Origin: CAG-533 sp022779465
Lineage (GTDB): Bacteria > Bacillota_I > Bacilli_A > RF39 > UBA660
Reading direction: 5' to 3'
NCBI GenBank assembly: GCA_022779465.1
Contig: JALFTB010000026.1
Location: forward strand, 1-47,290
DNA length: 47,290 nucleotides
Numbering within the stretch: the stretch's first letter is position 1; each line of letters begins with the position of its first letter. Positions 7,801 through 15,960 of this stretch are shown here, in pieces. A program made the translations under genes and the position numbers. The notes under the pieces are model-generated. The model saw only the letters and a program-made list of their open reading frames with translations. It made no database searches and was not told where the DNA came from.

Positions 7801-9459
7801 ATGAAAAAAAATAGTTTTGTTGCAGGAACCATAATATCAACTGCATCAATTGTCATAGTTAAAATTTTAGGAATGCTTTATGTCGTTCCTTTTTATGCTA
7901 TAGTAGGGCAAAAAGGTGGTGCCCTTTATAGTTATGCTTATAATATCTATTTAATATTCTTAGGTATCTCATCAGCCGGTATTCCTAATGCTATTAGTAA
8001 GATTATTAGTGAATATAATTCTTTAGGATATTTAGAAGCTAAAAATAGAGCATATGCTATTGGTAAAAAAATAATTGGTTACTTTAGTATTGTTGTCTTT
8101 ATTATCTTATTTATATTTGCTGAAGAATTAGCAACTCTTATTTTAGGTGATTTAAAAGGTGGCAATACCATTGAAGATGCTTGCTTTGTTATTAGATGTG
8201 TATCTTTTGCTGTCTTAGTAATCCCTCATTTAAGCGTAACTAAAGGATATTTTCAAGGACATAGATATGTTACACCATCATCAACATCAAATTTAATTGA
8301 ACAAGTAGTAAGAATATTTGTTATCTTATGTGGTTCATATTTAGCGTATAAAGTCTTTAATTCAAGTCTTTCCTTAGCAGTAGGTATTGCTGTCTCTGGT
8401 GCCTTCTTTGGTGGCTTAGTAGCTTATTTTTACCTAAAAAGAAATATGAATAAATATAAGAAAGACTTAGACATAATAGATGATCCAACTAAACTAAAAA
8501 CTGATCCAGTAACTAATAAAGAAATATCTAAAAAGATAATCTCTTATGCAATACCATTTGTTATTATCAATATCATTTCCAATATTTATAGTTTTACTGA
8601 TATGGTTTTAATCTTAAGAACCTTAAATTACTTAAACTATAATGCAGCTGATGTTGAATTTATTACCAGTATTATTTCTACCTGGGGTAGTAAAATATGT
8701 ATGATAGTAAACTCTATATCTATGGGTATGACTGTAACTTTAATACCAGCCATAGTAGAAGCTTATGCTACTAAAGATACCAAATTATTAAATACTAGAA
8801 TTAATAAAGCATTGCAAATGGTATTCTATACATCATTACCATTAACTTTAGGATTATCTATCTTATCAACTCCAGTTTGGACAATGTTCTATAATACAAA
8901 CCCATATGGTGGTAAAGTCTTAAGAGTCTTAATCTTTAGTGCTATGTTTGGTAACTTAAGTGTAGTTGTATCATCAACATTACAAAGTTTAAGTAAATAT
9001 AAATATGTTTATATTACTAATGCTTTTGGTTGCATCTTAAATGCTTTATTAGATGTTCCAATTATGCTTTTGTGTCATAAATTAGGAATCGGTGCTTATT
9101 ATGGAGCTATGATATCTTCTTTAATTGGATATGCTTTATCCATTACAATAGGCTTACATCTAATCAATAAAGAAAGAACCTTAAGTTATAAAGATACATA
9201 TAAATGGATGGCTATATCATTAATACCAGCCTCTATTATGACTATTGTTTTATTAGTTATTAATAAATATTTACCATTTAATTTATATACTAAAACTGGT
9301 AGTTTAATAACTATTATAATAGATACTGTTATAGGTGGAATAATCTTCATCTTTTTAAGCTTTAAACTAGGTATATTAAAGCATATCTTTGGAGATCAAG
9401 AGTTAGAACGTATCATAAAAAAACTTACCTTTGGTAAGCTTAAAATAAAGAAAAATTAA
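7801..9459 (+). CDS. MOP-superfamily polysaccharide/lipid flippase, SpoVB-like
   Basis: A 552-residue integral membrane protein with about 14 hydrophobic segments. The N-terminus, FVAGTIISTASIVIVKILG and YAYNIYLIFLGISSAGIP, is characteristic of the SpoVB/YtgP branch of the MOP superfamily. Those proteins move lipid-linked sugars across the membrane for the spore cortex or peptidoglycan. It could therefore serve in sporulation or as a MurJ-like lipid II flippase; the sequence does not decide. It begins two bases after the Cse60-like gene and its last codons overlap by four bases with a small gene on the other strand. Confidence 0.82.
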   Translation: MKKNSFVAGTIISTASIVIVKILGMLYVVPFYAIVGQKGGALYSYAYNIYLIFLGISSAGIPNAISKIISEYNSLGYLEAKNRAYAIGKKIIGYFSIVVFIILFIFAEELATLILGDLKGGNTIEDACFVIRCVSFAVLVIPHLSVTKGYFQGHRYVTPSSTSNLIEQVVRIFVILCGSYLAYKVFNSSLSLAVGIAVSGAFFGGLVAYFYLKRNMNKYKKDLDIIDDPTKLKTDPVTNKEISKKIISYAIPFVIINIISNIYSFTDMVLILRTLNYLNYNAADVEFITSIISTWGSKICMIVNSISMGMTVTLIPAIVEAYATKDTKLLNTRINKALQMVFYTSLPLTLGLSILSTPVWTMFYNTNPYGGKVLRVLIFSAMFGNLSVVVSSTLQSLSKYKYVYITNAFGCILNALLDVPIMLLCHKLGIGAYYGAMISSLIGYALSITIGLHLINKERTLSYKDTYKWMAISLIPASIMTIVLLVINKYLPFNLYTKTGSLITIIIDTVIGGIIFIFLSFKLGILKHIFGDQELERIIKKLTFGKLKIKKN

Positions 9460-9758
9460 ACCATATACATATTAGAAGAATAACTATTATCTTCATAAGT
9501 AATATTGCTAGAGTTATCTCCCTCTAAATGATTAACTCTAGCTTCCAAACGACTTATTCTTCTTTCAATTTTAGATAATCTAGAATCAATATCACTATAC
9601 ATATTGTTATTCATATTAGGATTAGCTGGACCTGAATAAAAATTAGAATTAGCACTAATAGTATTTCCCATCATATTTTGATTAGGCATATTACCTGGAA
9701 CCATCATATTAGTGTTATAACCATATTCAGAAAAAAACGCATTACGATCTTTTTTCAT
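9456..9758 (-). CDS. Small Met/Asn-rich protein with C-terminal coiled coil (unknown)
   Basis: A 100-residue protein on the minus strand. The first ~55 residues are rich in Asn, Met, Gly and Pro (NMMVPGNMPNQNMMGN), and residues 56-80 form a short heptad-like helix (IDSRLSKIERRISRLEARV). AGAGGTG sits 4 bases before its ATG. Such low-complexity Met/Asn-rich small proteins with a coiled coil often occur among spore coat or envelope proteins, and its position opposite spoVB-like and Cse60-like genes suits that, but this is inference. It overlaps the SpoVB-like stop by four bases. Confidence 0.55.
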   Translation of the reverse strand: MKKDRNAFFSEYGYNTNMMVPGNMPNQNMMGNTISANSNFYSGPANPNMNNNMYSDIDSRLSKIERRISRLEARVNHLEGDNSSNITYEDNSYSSNMYMV

Positions 9759-9816
9759 GTTTCACCTCTATAACATTATATGTAAAACAAGATAAAAGTT
9801 TAAAAGGAGTATTAAA

Positions 9817-10422
9817 ATGAGATTAAGAAATGTAAAAAACGCAAGAGAAATTGTATCAAATCACAACTTAGTAGTAACAAAAAATCCCTTTGATAATTCT
9901 AAACCTTTACATATTGAAATAGGTACAGGCAAAGGTGATTTTATTATTGGTAAAGCTAAATTACATCCAGAAATTAACTTTATTGGTATTGAAAAATATG
10001 AATCAGTTCTAATTAGAGCTTTAAATAAAGTAGAAGACATTCCCGAAAATCTTCGCTTTATGTGTTTTGATGCCATCAAGATAACTGATTACTTTAATAA
10101 CAATGTTGATCAAATCTATTTAAACTTTTCTGACCCCTGGCCTAAAAAGAAACATTCTAAAAGAAGATTAACTAGTCCTAACTTTTTAGATTTATATAAC
10201 CAAATATCTAAAGATAATATTAATATTAAAATGAAAACTGATAATAAAGGTTTATTTGCTTATTCACTAGAAACCTTAAATAATAATAACTTTCATTTTA
10301 ATGAAGTAAATTTAGACTTACCAATTGACTTTGAAGACAATGTTGTAACTGAATATGAAAATAAATTTAGAACTCAAGGAGTAACTATTAATTATTTAGA
10401 TGCAACAAAGCCTAAATTCTGA
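9817..10422 (+). CDS. trmB: tRNA (guanine-N7-)-methyltransferase
   Basis: Forms m7G46 in tRNA variable loops, using S-adenosylmethionine. In its 201 residues the SAM-binding motif IEIGTGKGDF is near residue 35, followed by GIEKYESV. The family signature NFSDPWPKKKHSKRR lies at about residues 105-119, followed by KTDN. Length is normal. AAAAGGAG precedes the start. The stop codon overlaps an extended -10 (10420-10428) for the next gene. Confidence 0.95.
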   Translation: MRLRNVKNAREIVSNHNLVVTKNPFDNSKPLHIEIGTGKGDFIIGKAKLHPEINFIGIEKYESVLIRALNKVEDIPENLRFMCFDAIKITDYFNNNVDQIYLNFSDPWPKKKHSKRRLTSPNFLDLYNQISKDNINIKMKTDNKGLFAYSLETLNNNNFHFNEVNLDLPIDFEDNVVTEYENKFRTQGVTINYLDATKPKF

Positions 10423-10428
10423 TATAAT
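10420..10428 (+). promoter_or_regulatory. Extended -10 promoter TGATATAAT
   Basis: TG-A-TATAAT overlaps the TGA stop of trmB and lies 18 bases before the lipoprotein start codon. No clear -35 is seen. Confidence 0.5.
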
Positions 10429-10445
10429 AATAACAGGAGAATTAT

Positions 10446-11084
10446 ATGAAGAAAATAATATTACTAATAATCTGTTTATTTATCTTTACTGGATGTACTA
10501 ATTTACAAAATGATAATTTAGATAATATTGTATCAGAAATTCAAAAAAGTAAAATAAATATTAAAAACGAATATCGTACTGGCTATAAATATTATTTACC
10601 ATCTAATATGGGAGTAGTTAAATCTACTTATGTAAATGAAATATTAAAAAACCAAAATATTAAATATTACATGTATGTTGACTTAGTTAGTTATTATAAT
10701 AAAAAGAAAAGTAACTATGAAATAAATCCATCAGCTTTCTATAGCAAAGACATATCTTATGACAATAAACCAGGTTTTATTGAAATAAATAGTAAAAATG
10801 AAAAATATTTAATTGAAATAATGTATAATTATGCTAAAATAGAAGTAATGGTAGATAAGGATATGATTAATGAAACAATTGCTAATTCATTGATAATCTT
10901 ATCTTCTATAAAATATAATGATGATATAATTAATAATCTAATGGGAAAAAATATTCTTAATTATCGTGAAGAAACATTTACTATTTTTGATAAAGAAAAA
11001 AATGACAGTGATTTCTTAGAAGTAATTCAAGAATATGATAAATATAATGAGCCAAAAATTCCTGATTACGATTTAATTAACTAA
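10446..11084 (+). CDS. Lipoprotein of unknown function
   Basis: A 212-residue protein with a lipoprotein signal: KK then a hydrophobic stretch and the lipobox FTGC (lipidated Cys at residue 17), so it should be anchored to the outer face of the membrane after processing by Lgt and LspA (lspA is in this window). The mature part is rich in Asn, Lys, Ile and Tyr without recognised domains. It ends 12 bases before the next gene, which has its own SD, suggesting the start of a four-gene operon to 12617. Confidence 0.6.
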   Translation: MKKIILLIICLFIFTGCTNLQNDNLDNIVSEIQKSKINIKNEYRTGYKYYLPSNMGVVKSTYVNEILKNQNIKYYMYVDLVSYYNKKKSNYEINPSAFYSKDISYDNKPGFIEINSKNEKYLIEIMYNYAKIEVMVDKDMINETIANSLIILSSIKYNDDIINNLMGKNILNYREETFTIFDKEKNDSDFLEVIQEYDKYNEPKIPDYDLIN

Positions 11085-11096
11085 GGAGTGAGAATA

Positions 11097-11900
11097 ATGG
11101 GAGTATTTAGAAAACTAAAAGATGTTTTATTTGATATCGAAGAAGACGATATTCCAGAAATAACTAAAAAAGAAGAAATAAATCCAATTAAAGAAATTAA
11201 AATACCAAAAGAAGAACCAGAACCACCAAAACCAGTTAAAAAGGAACCAACATTTAATTTTCCTTTAGATGATTTTGATGAAAAACCTGTTCCTTCTAGA
11301 GTAAAGAAAGAATATAATTGGGATGAAGAAGAGTATCGTAAACCTCTTCCTAGAGAAACAAAACGTTTTGAAGAACCAAGAAGATTTGAAGAACCAGCTC
11401 CAAGAAGAAAAGAACCAGATTTTGGAAGATTCAATCAAAAAGAAACTAGAAAGAAAGATACAACACCATTTAAACCATCACCAGTAATATCTCCAGTATA
11501 TGGTATCTTAGATCAAAACTATACTAAAGAAGATATTATTGTTAAAAATGATGTAGGAGTAACAACACCTAATTTAGATGATGTTAGAAAAAAAGCTTAT
11601 GGTTCTAAAAAATCTGAACCAGTTATCTTAGATGAACCGGATGAATTTACTGAACCACTTAAAACCCTAGATGAAATCTTAATTGATAAAGATGAACATA
11701 AAAAAGTGGAAACCCCTAAAATTATGGATATTCCTGCTGTTAAAGTAGAAGATGACGAATTACCAGATGAACCATATAAAGATGAAATAGTTAAAGAAAA
11801 ACCGAAGAAAAAAGAAGAAACAAGCGATAATACATTAGAAAGTGACTTATTTGATTTAATAGATTCAATGTATGAAGATAGAGAAGAAAGTGAGGAATAA
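11097..11900 (+). CDS. Charged, mostly disordered protein with a PVYGILDQNY motif (unknown)
   Basis: A 267-residue, very acidic and basic protein. It starts with an amphipathic GVFRKLKDVLFD helix and continues with long Glu/Pro/Lys-rich stretches. One conserved-looking core is SPVISPVYGILDQNY (around residues 125-140), and a C-terminal acidic helix follows. I chose the ATG at 11097, which has AAGGAG 8 bases upstream; the GTG at 11088 lies inside that SD. It is followed two bases later by a small membrane protein and then a YtxH-type protein, so it is probably part of an envelope-associated complex. Function unknown. Confidence 0.6.
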   Translation: MGVFRKLKDVLFDIEEDDIPEITKKEEINPIKEIKIPKEEPEPPKPVKKEPTFNFPLDDFDEKPVPSRVKKEYNWDEEEYRKPLPRETKRFEEPRRFEEPAPRRKEPDFGRFNQKETRKKDTTPFKPSPVISPVYGILDQNYTKEDIIVKNDVGVTTPNLDDVRKKAYGSKKSEPVILDEPDEFTEPLKTLDEILIDKDEHKKVETPKIMDIPAVKVEDDELPDEPYKDEIVKEKPKKKEETSDNTLESDLFDLIDSMYEDREESEE

Positions 11901-11902
11901 TA

Positions 11903-12196
11903 ATGGAAGCATTGAACACAGTATTACCGATCGTAATTTATTTATTATTAATAGTTTTATTAATAGTAGGAATTATTTTAGGAATTAAACTTATAATAAC
12001 TATAGATGAGGTTAATGCCGTAATCGAAGATATTCGTAAAAAAGTAAAATCTTTAGATGGAATATTTAGCGTTGTTGATATAGCATCAAACAAACTAGGA
12101 TTAATTACCTCACGTATTAGTGACTGGATTATGTCTCTAATAAATAAAATTGTAAGTTTAAGAAATAGAAAGGATGAAGATGAAGATTATGAGTAA
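11903..12196 (+). CDS. Small membrane-anchored helical protein (DUF948-like)
   Basis: A 97-residue protein with one N-terminal membrane helix (about residues 9-31), followed by a long amphipathic helix (EVNAVIEDIRKKVKSLDGI) and a second weakly hydrophobic stretch, then an acidic tail. This architecture resembles DUF948-type proteins that precede YtxH genes in Firmicutes. It starts two bases after the previous stop and overlaps the YtxH-like gene by up to 17 bases, which supports translational coupling. Its role is not known. Confidence 0.6.
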   Translation: MEALNTVLPIVIYLLLIVLLIVGIILGIKLIITIDEVNAVIEDIRKKVKSLDGIFSVVDIASNKLGLITSRISDWIMSLINKIVSLRNRKDEDEDYE

Positions 12197-12617
12197 AAAA
12201 GGATGCGGATTATTTACTGGATTATTAGTAGGAGCTGGACTTGGAATTTTATTTGCTCCAAAGAAAGGTTCTGAAACTAGAAAAGATTTAACTAATAAAA
12301 TGACAGAATTATGGAATCAAGCTAAAGATTTAGAATATGATGATGTTAAAAAAACAATTGAAAAGAAAATCAAAGAAATTCAAAAAGAATTAGCTGATTT
12401 AGATTCAGAAAAAGTTTTAGATATAGCTAAATCAAAAGGAAAACAAATCAAGAAAAAAGCCGAAGAATTATATGAATTAGCTTTAGAAAAAGGAACCCCA
12501 GTTCTAGAAAAAACAGCTAGTGAAGTAAGACAAAAAACAATTGATGTCTTAAATAATACAATTGAAAAACTAGAACAAAGTGAAAAAAAATCTAAAAAAA
12601 CTAAGAAAACTGCCTAA
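12180..12617 (+). CDS. YtxH-domain protein
   Basis: About 145 residues. The N-terminus has KGCGLFTGLLVGAGLGILFAP followed closely by KKGSETRKDL, the hallmark of YtxH (general stress/envelope) proteins, where a glycine-rich membrane segment precedes a long lysine-rich coiled coil. Three in-frame ATGs are available (12174, 12180, 12189); AAAGGA at 12169-12174 best fits 12180, but 12189 would give MSKKGCG. It closes the operon and a terminator follows. YtxH proteins are membrane-associated and have no known catalytic activity. Confidence 0.8.
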   Translation: MKIMSKKGCGLFTGLLVGAGLGILFAPKKGSETRKDLTNKMTELWNQAKDLEYDDVKKTIEKKIKEIQKELADLDSEKVLDIAKSKGKQIKKKAEELYELALEKGTPVLEKTASEVRQKTIDVLNNTIEKLEQSEKKSKKTKKTA

Positions 12618-12640
12618 TTAAAGACAGTTTTTTCTTTTAT
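12606..12640 (+). terminator. Intrinsic terminator after the YtxH gene
   Basis: A 7-bp stem (AAAACTG at 12606-12612, CAGTTTT at 12625-12631) is followed by TTTCTTTTAT. Confidence 0.65.
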
Positions 12641-12654
12641 TTATTTTAATTTTT

Positions 12655-12801
12655 TGATATAATCAAGTTGTTAACAAAGAATGGCCTTACAACCCAGGAG
12701 TTAAATCGTAGATCTACGTTAAAGATAAGAGTGTATGATAATTCATAAACTAAGGTGGTACCACGGCATAATGTCGTCCTTAGACTTATGAATTTTTTTA
12801 T
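12655..12801 (+). promoter_or_regulatory. Compact T-box riboswitch upstream of dut-tyrS
   Basis: An extended -10 TGATATAAT (12655-12663) is followed by a leader with the T-box sequence TAAGGTGGTACCACGG (12751-12766). Its terminator stem pairs 12741-12748 with 12786-12793 before seven Ts. Only about 85 bases separate the likely transcription start from the T-box, too few for a full-length Stem I with its apical loops. TTAAC (12671-12675) can pair with GTTAA (12718-12722). That places a TAC tyrosine codon (12715-12717) where a specifier would lie; a second TAC is at 12688-12690. A tyrosine specifier would fit tyrS downstream. The fold is inferred, not computed. Confidence 0.85.
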
Positions 12802-12812
12802 TAGGAGGAAAT

Positions 12813-13298
12813 ATGAGAAAATTTGAAAAAATAAGCTATGAACAATTTAAAAAAGACATCAGTGAAGATCAAAATTTATATGAAAGTTTTACCTTACCAG
12901 TAAGAAGTACTAAAAAAAGCGCTGGTTATGACATCAAAAGTTTAGAAAGTTATATAATTAAACCCGGAGAATCAAAAGCCTTTGTAACCGGCTTAAAAGT
13001 AGCAATGAACGATGATGAAGTATTATATTTGTATACAAGAAGCTCAATGGCTTATAAATATAACGTAACCCTAGCTAATAGTGTCGGAGTTATAGATTCA
13101 GATTTTTATAATAACGAAAATAACGAAGGGCACTTTAAAATTAAATTAATAAATCATGGAGATCAAGACTTCATCGTAAACATTGGAGATCGTATAGCTC
13201 AAGGTGTATTTATGAAATTCTTAACTGTAGACGATGAAGATGAAATAAAAAATACAAGAACAGGTGGAATAGGTTCTACCAATAAGGAGGAAAAATAA
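12813..13298 (+). CDS. dut: dUTP diphosphatase (trimeric dUTPase)
   Basis: Hydrolyses dUTP to dUMP and diphosphate, keeping uracil out of DNA. The 161-residue protein has the five dUTPase motifs in order: AGYDI, TRSSMAYK, NSVGVIDSDFY, GDRIAQGVF and the C-terminal RTGGIGST. TAGGAGG precedes the ATG. Its last base is the first base of the tyrS start, so it is co-translated with tyrS and lies under the same T-box. Together with thymidine kinase and thymidylate kinase it supports dTTP supply. Confidence 0.93.
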   Translation: MRKFEKISYEQFKKDISEDQNLYESFTLPVRSTKKSAGYDIKSLESYIIKPGESKAFVTGLKVAMNDDEVLYLYTRSSMAYKYNVTLANSVGVIDSDFYNNENNEGHFKIKLINHGDQDFIVNIGDRIAQGVFMKFLTVDDEDEIKNTRTGGIGSTNKEEK

Positions 13299-14473
13299 TG
13301 ACATTTTTTGAAGAATTAAAATGGAGAGGTGTAGTTAAAGACATCAGTTCTCCAGAATTAGAAAATAAACTTAATAACGAATCATTAACATTTTATTTAG
13401 GAACAGACCCAACAGCTGATTCCCTACATATTGGCCATTATGCTTCATTTGTAACAGCTAAAAGATTAGCAAGACATGGACATAAACCAATCATCTTAGT
13501 AGGTGGAGCAACTGGTTTAATTGGCGATCCTAGACCAACAGCCGAAAGAGAAATAATTTCTAAAGAAACCGTTGCTAAAAACATTGAAGGATTAAAAAAA
13601 CAAGTTGAATTACTATTAGAAGGAAAAGCCCAAATAGTTAATAACTATGACTGGACTAAAGATGTAACATTCTTAGACTTCTTAAGAGATATTGGAAAAT
13701 ACATCAATGTAAATTATATGCTAGGTAAAGATATAATTGCTAGAAGATTAGAAACCGGTATTACATACGCTGAATTCTCTTATACATTATTACAAGGATT
13801 TGATTATCTACATCTATTTAATACTTATAATTGTACCTTACAAGCAGCAGGTTCAGATCAATGGGGAAATATTACAACTGGAATTGAACTTATTAGAAAA
13901 ATCGAAAATAAAGAAGCATACGGTTTTACAATGCCACTTATTCTAGATTCTACTGGTAAAAAATTTGGTAAAAGTGAAGGCAATGCCCTATGGTTAGATA
14001 AAGAAAAAACTAGCCCATATAAAATTTACCAATACCTAGTAAATTCAGATGATTCTAAAGTAATTGAATACTTAAAAGTATTTACATTCCTTTCTAAAGA
14101 AGAAATAGATTCTCTAGAATTAGAAGTTAAAAATCATCCTGAAAATCGTGCTGCTCAAAAAGCTCTAGCATATGAAGTAGTTAAAGATCTTCATGGTAAA
14201 GAAGAAGCCGAAAAAGCTAAAGAAATAAGTGAAAAAATCTTTAGAGGAGAAGAAACTGAAGAAATGCCAACAGCTGAAGTAAGTTCAAAAAATATCTTAG
14301 ATGTTATGGTTGAAAGTAAACAAGCTCCATCAAAAAGTGAAGCAAGAAGATTAATCATTCAAGGAGGCGTTTCCATCAATAATGAAAAAGTAACTGATCC
14401 AAACTTTGAATGTCCTCAAGAATTCATTTTAAGAAAAGGTAAGAAAAGTATTATCAAAGTAAAAATTAAGTAA
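13298..14473 (+). CDS. tyrS: Tyrosyl-tRNA synthetase
   Basis: Class I synthetase charging tRNA-Tyr, 391 residues. The HIGH motif is LHIGH (about residues 45-49), tyrosine-pocket segments YTLLQGFD and AGSDQWGNI follow, and the KMSKS loop is written KFGKSEGNA, as in many bacterial TyrRS. The C-terminal S4 domain (SEARRLIIQGGVSINNEKV) binds tRNA. It overlaps dut by one base, follows the compact T-box leader and ends in a 14-bp terminator. Confidence 0.97.
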   Translation: MTFFEELKWRGVVKDISSPELENKLNNESLTFYLGTDPTADSLHIGHYASFVTAKRLARHGHKPIILVGGATGLIGDPRPTAEREIISKETVAKNIEGLKKQVELLLEGKAQIVNNYDWTKDVTFLDFLRDIGKYINVNYMLGKDIIARRLETGITYAEFSYTLLQGFDYLHLFNTYNCTLQAAGSDQWGNITTGIELIRKIENKEAYGFTMPLILDSTGKKFGKSEGNALWLDKEKTSPYKIYQYLVNSDDSKVIEYLKVFTFLSKEEIDSLELEVKNHPENRAAQKALAYEVVKDLHGKEEAEKAKEISEKIFRGEETEEMPTAEVSSKNILDVMVESKQAPSKSEARRLIIQGGVSINNEKVTDPNFECPQEFILRKGKKSIIKVKIK

Positions 14474-14492
14474 ATTAATTTTTACTTTTTTA
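14456..14492 (+). terminator. Strong intrinsic terminator after tyrS
   Basis: A perfect 14-bp stem (14456-14469 with 14475-14488, loop of five) runs straight into Ts. Confidence 0.88.
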
Positions 14493-14505
14493 TTTGTTAA
14501 ATTAA

Positions 14506-14514
14506 TGTTATACT
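14506..14514 (+). promoter_or_regulatory. Extended -10 promoter TGTTATACT
   Basis: TG-T-TATACT lies 20 bases upstream of the next ATG, identical to the element at 1353. Confidence 0.5.
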
Positions 14515-14533
14515 TTTTATAGTAGGTGATAGT

Positions 14534-14740
14534 ATGAATATAATAGAAATTGATGGAAAACAACTTGAAGTTTTAACTGCCTTTGAAAATAATGGCAAAA
14601 ATTATCTAGTATACAAAGTAGATGGTGAACTTTCTTGCTCTTCATATGAACTAACAAACGAACTAATCTTATCTAAAATTGAATCAGATGAAGAATGGGC
14701 AATGGTAGAAGCCAAAATAAAGGAATTAGTGGAGGTATAA
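14534..14740 (+). CDS. DUF1292/YrzB-like small protein
   Basis: A 68-residue acidic protein. The order EVLTAFENNGKNYLVYK followed by ESDEEWAMVEAKIKEL resembles DUF1292 (YrzB-like) proteins, which have a short beta region and a C-terminal helix with a D/E-E-E-W motif. It is a little shorter than usual, and the resemblance is from memory. AGGTGAT precedes the ATG. It ends one base before the lytic transglycosylase gene. The family has no established function. Confidence 0.6.
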   Translation: MNIIEIDGKQLEVLTAFENNGKNYLVYKVDGELSCSSYELTNELILSKIESDEEWAMVEAKIKELVEV

Positions 14741-14741
14741 T

Positions 14742-15917
14742 ATGGTAAAATATTTATTAGAATTTGATCCTAAAAATGAGCCAAATAGATTGAAATTCTA
14801 TTCCTCAAAGTATCCTAATGGAATATATTTTACAGAAGAAAAAACAAAAAGTATCTTTGAAATGATTTTTAAAGAAGAATCAGTAGATGAACACAAAAAA
14901 GGAAACACAGTAACTATTAATTTTGATGATTACACGTTAAGAATTAAAAATTATAATGCGTTATCTAAATTAAGAGAACGTCAAAAGCCAAATAAAGCTA
15001 AAAGTGTAGCAGGTAAAAAAGAATTAATAGCCTTATCAATTTTTACTTTAGCTACTATAATATCTTTTAAATATGGTATGGGTACAACTCTAAATCAAGA
15101 TATTGATCCAATACTACCAGATGATCCTAAAGATGGTTATGAAGAAACTTCTGAACCACAAAAAGATAACTTAGATTTAATATATGATAATGATCAAACT
15201 CTTGCTGCAACTGAAAAGTCTAAAGTAGATGAACCAGTTTCTGACTATACTCCACAAGATGCTAATAAAATTTATGAAATAAATTATAATATAACTCCTA
15301 GAACAGCTGAATATTTTTCCTATAAAGAACAAGCTCGTGAAAGATATGGAAAACTAATCGAAGAAGCTGCTGCTATTAATGGTTTGGACCCAGAATTATT
15401 ATTAGATATGTGTACTGCTGAAAGTTTAGGTTTACATAGTACAACTTCTAATTCAACTGGAGATGTCGGTTTATTTCAAATCAATAAAGGCGTATGGCTT
15501 AACTATACTATGAGATATTATAACTACGTAACTAACCAATATGAAACTTTAACATTCACTGAAGAAAATATTAATAATGCCGACATGCAACCAATGTTAG
15601 GAGCCCTTGTTTATAGAGATTGCTTAAACAATATGGATAACAACATGTTAGCAGCTCTACTAGGATATAACTGGGGATGGCCTCAAGCTAAAAACCGTAT
15701 AGGTGACCGTCTATATGATAAAACTGATCATTCTTATGAAGATTCATTTAAAATTAATAGTACCTATGATAACTATATGGAAGCAGTATTATCTTATCAT
15801 CCAGCTGGTAAACCAATCGAAATAAAAACAGCTCCTGATGCTAATGGTAAATATGAAACATTAGAATTTCATATTAATAATGCTCTACAAAAAAATACAG
15901 ACAAAACTTTAGGTTAA
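14742..15917 (+). CDS. Membrane-anchored lytic transglycosylase (SLT-type)
   Basis: Cleaves peptidoglycan glycan strands outside the cell. The 391-residue protein has a ~90-residue N-terminal cytoplasmic region (no recognised domain), a hydrophobic segment near residues 94-112, an acidic linker, and an SLT lysozyme-like domain from about residue 200. The domain shows LDPELLLDMCTAESLG, where the Glu in AES is the expected catalytic acid. It continues with TGDVGLFQIN and AALLGYNWGW, and the SLT domain ends near 340. It is translated right after the YrzB-like gene. The cytoplasmic N-terminal domain is unusual for a lytic transglycosylase. Confidence 0.8.
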   Translation: MVKYLLEFDPKNEPNRLKFYSSKYPNGIYFTEEKTKSIFEMIFKEESVDEHKKGNTVTINFDDYTLRIKNYNALSKLRERQKPNKAKSVAGKKELIALSIFTLATIISFKYGMGTTLNQDIDPILPDDPKDGYEETSEPQKDNLDLIYDNDQTLAATEKSKVDEPVSDYTPQDANKIYEINYNITPRTAEYFSYKEQARERYGKLIEEAAAINGLDPELLLDMCTAESLGLHSTTSNSTGDVGLFQINKGVWLNYTMRYYNYVTNQYETLTFTEENINNADMQPMLGALVYRDCLNNMDNNMLAALLGYNWGWPQAKNRIGDRLYDKTDHSYEDSFKINSTYDNYMEAVLSYHPAGKPIEIKTAPDANGKYETLEFHINNALQKNTDKTLG

Positions 15918-15919
15918 TA

Positions 15920-15960
15920 AAAAAATACATAAGCTACTTCATTTCACTTATGTATTTTTT
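15920..15960. terminator. Bidirectional terminator between the transglycosylase and EIIB-like genes
   Basis: A 14-bp perfect stem (15920-15933 with 15947-15960) has A-runs on the left and T-runs on the right, so it can terminate both convergent genes. Its right arm lies in the end of the minus-strand gene. Confidence 0.82.

Noticed and set aside
11088..11096. GTG as the start of the charged protein
   Set aside because: The GTG lies in the SD AAGGAGTG that serves the ATG at 11097.
11081..11434. Minus-strand 117-residue Ser/Gly-rich frame
   Set aside because: Shadow of the charged, Lys/Glu/Pro-rich gene on the plus strand.
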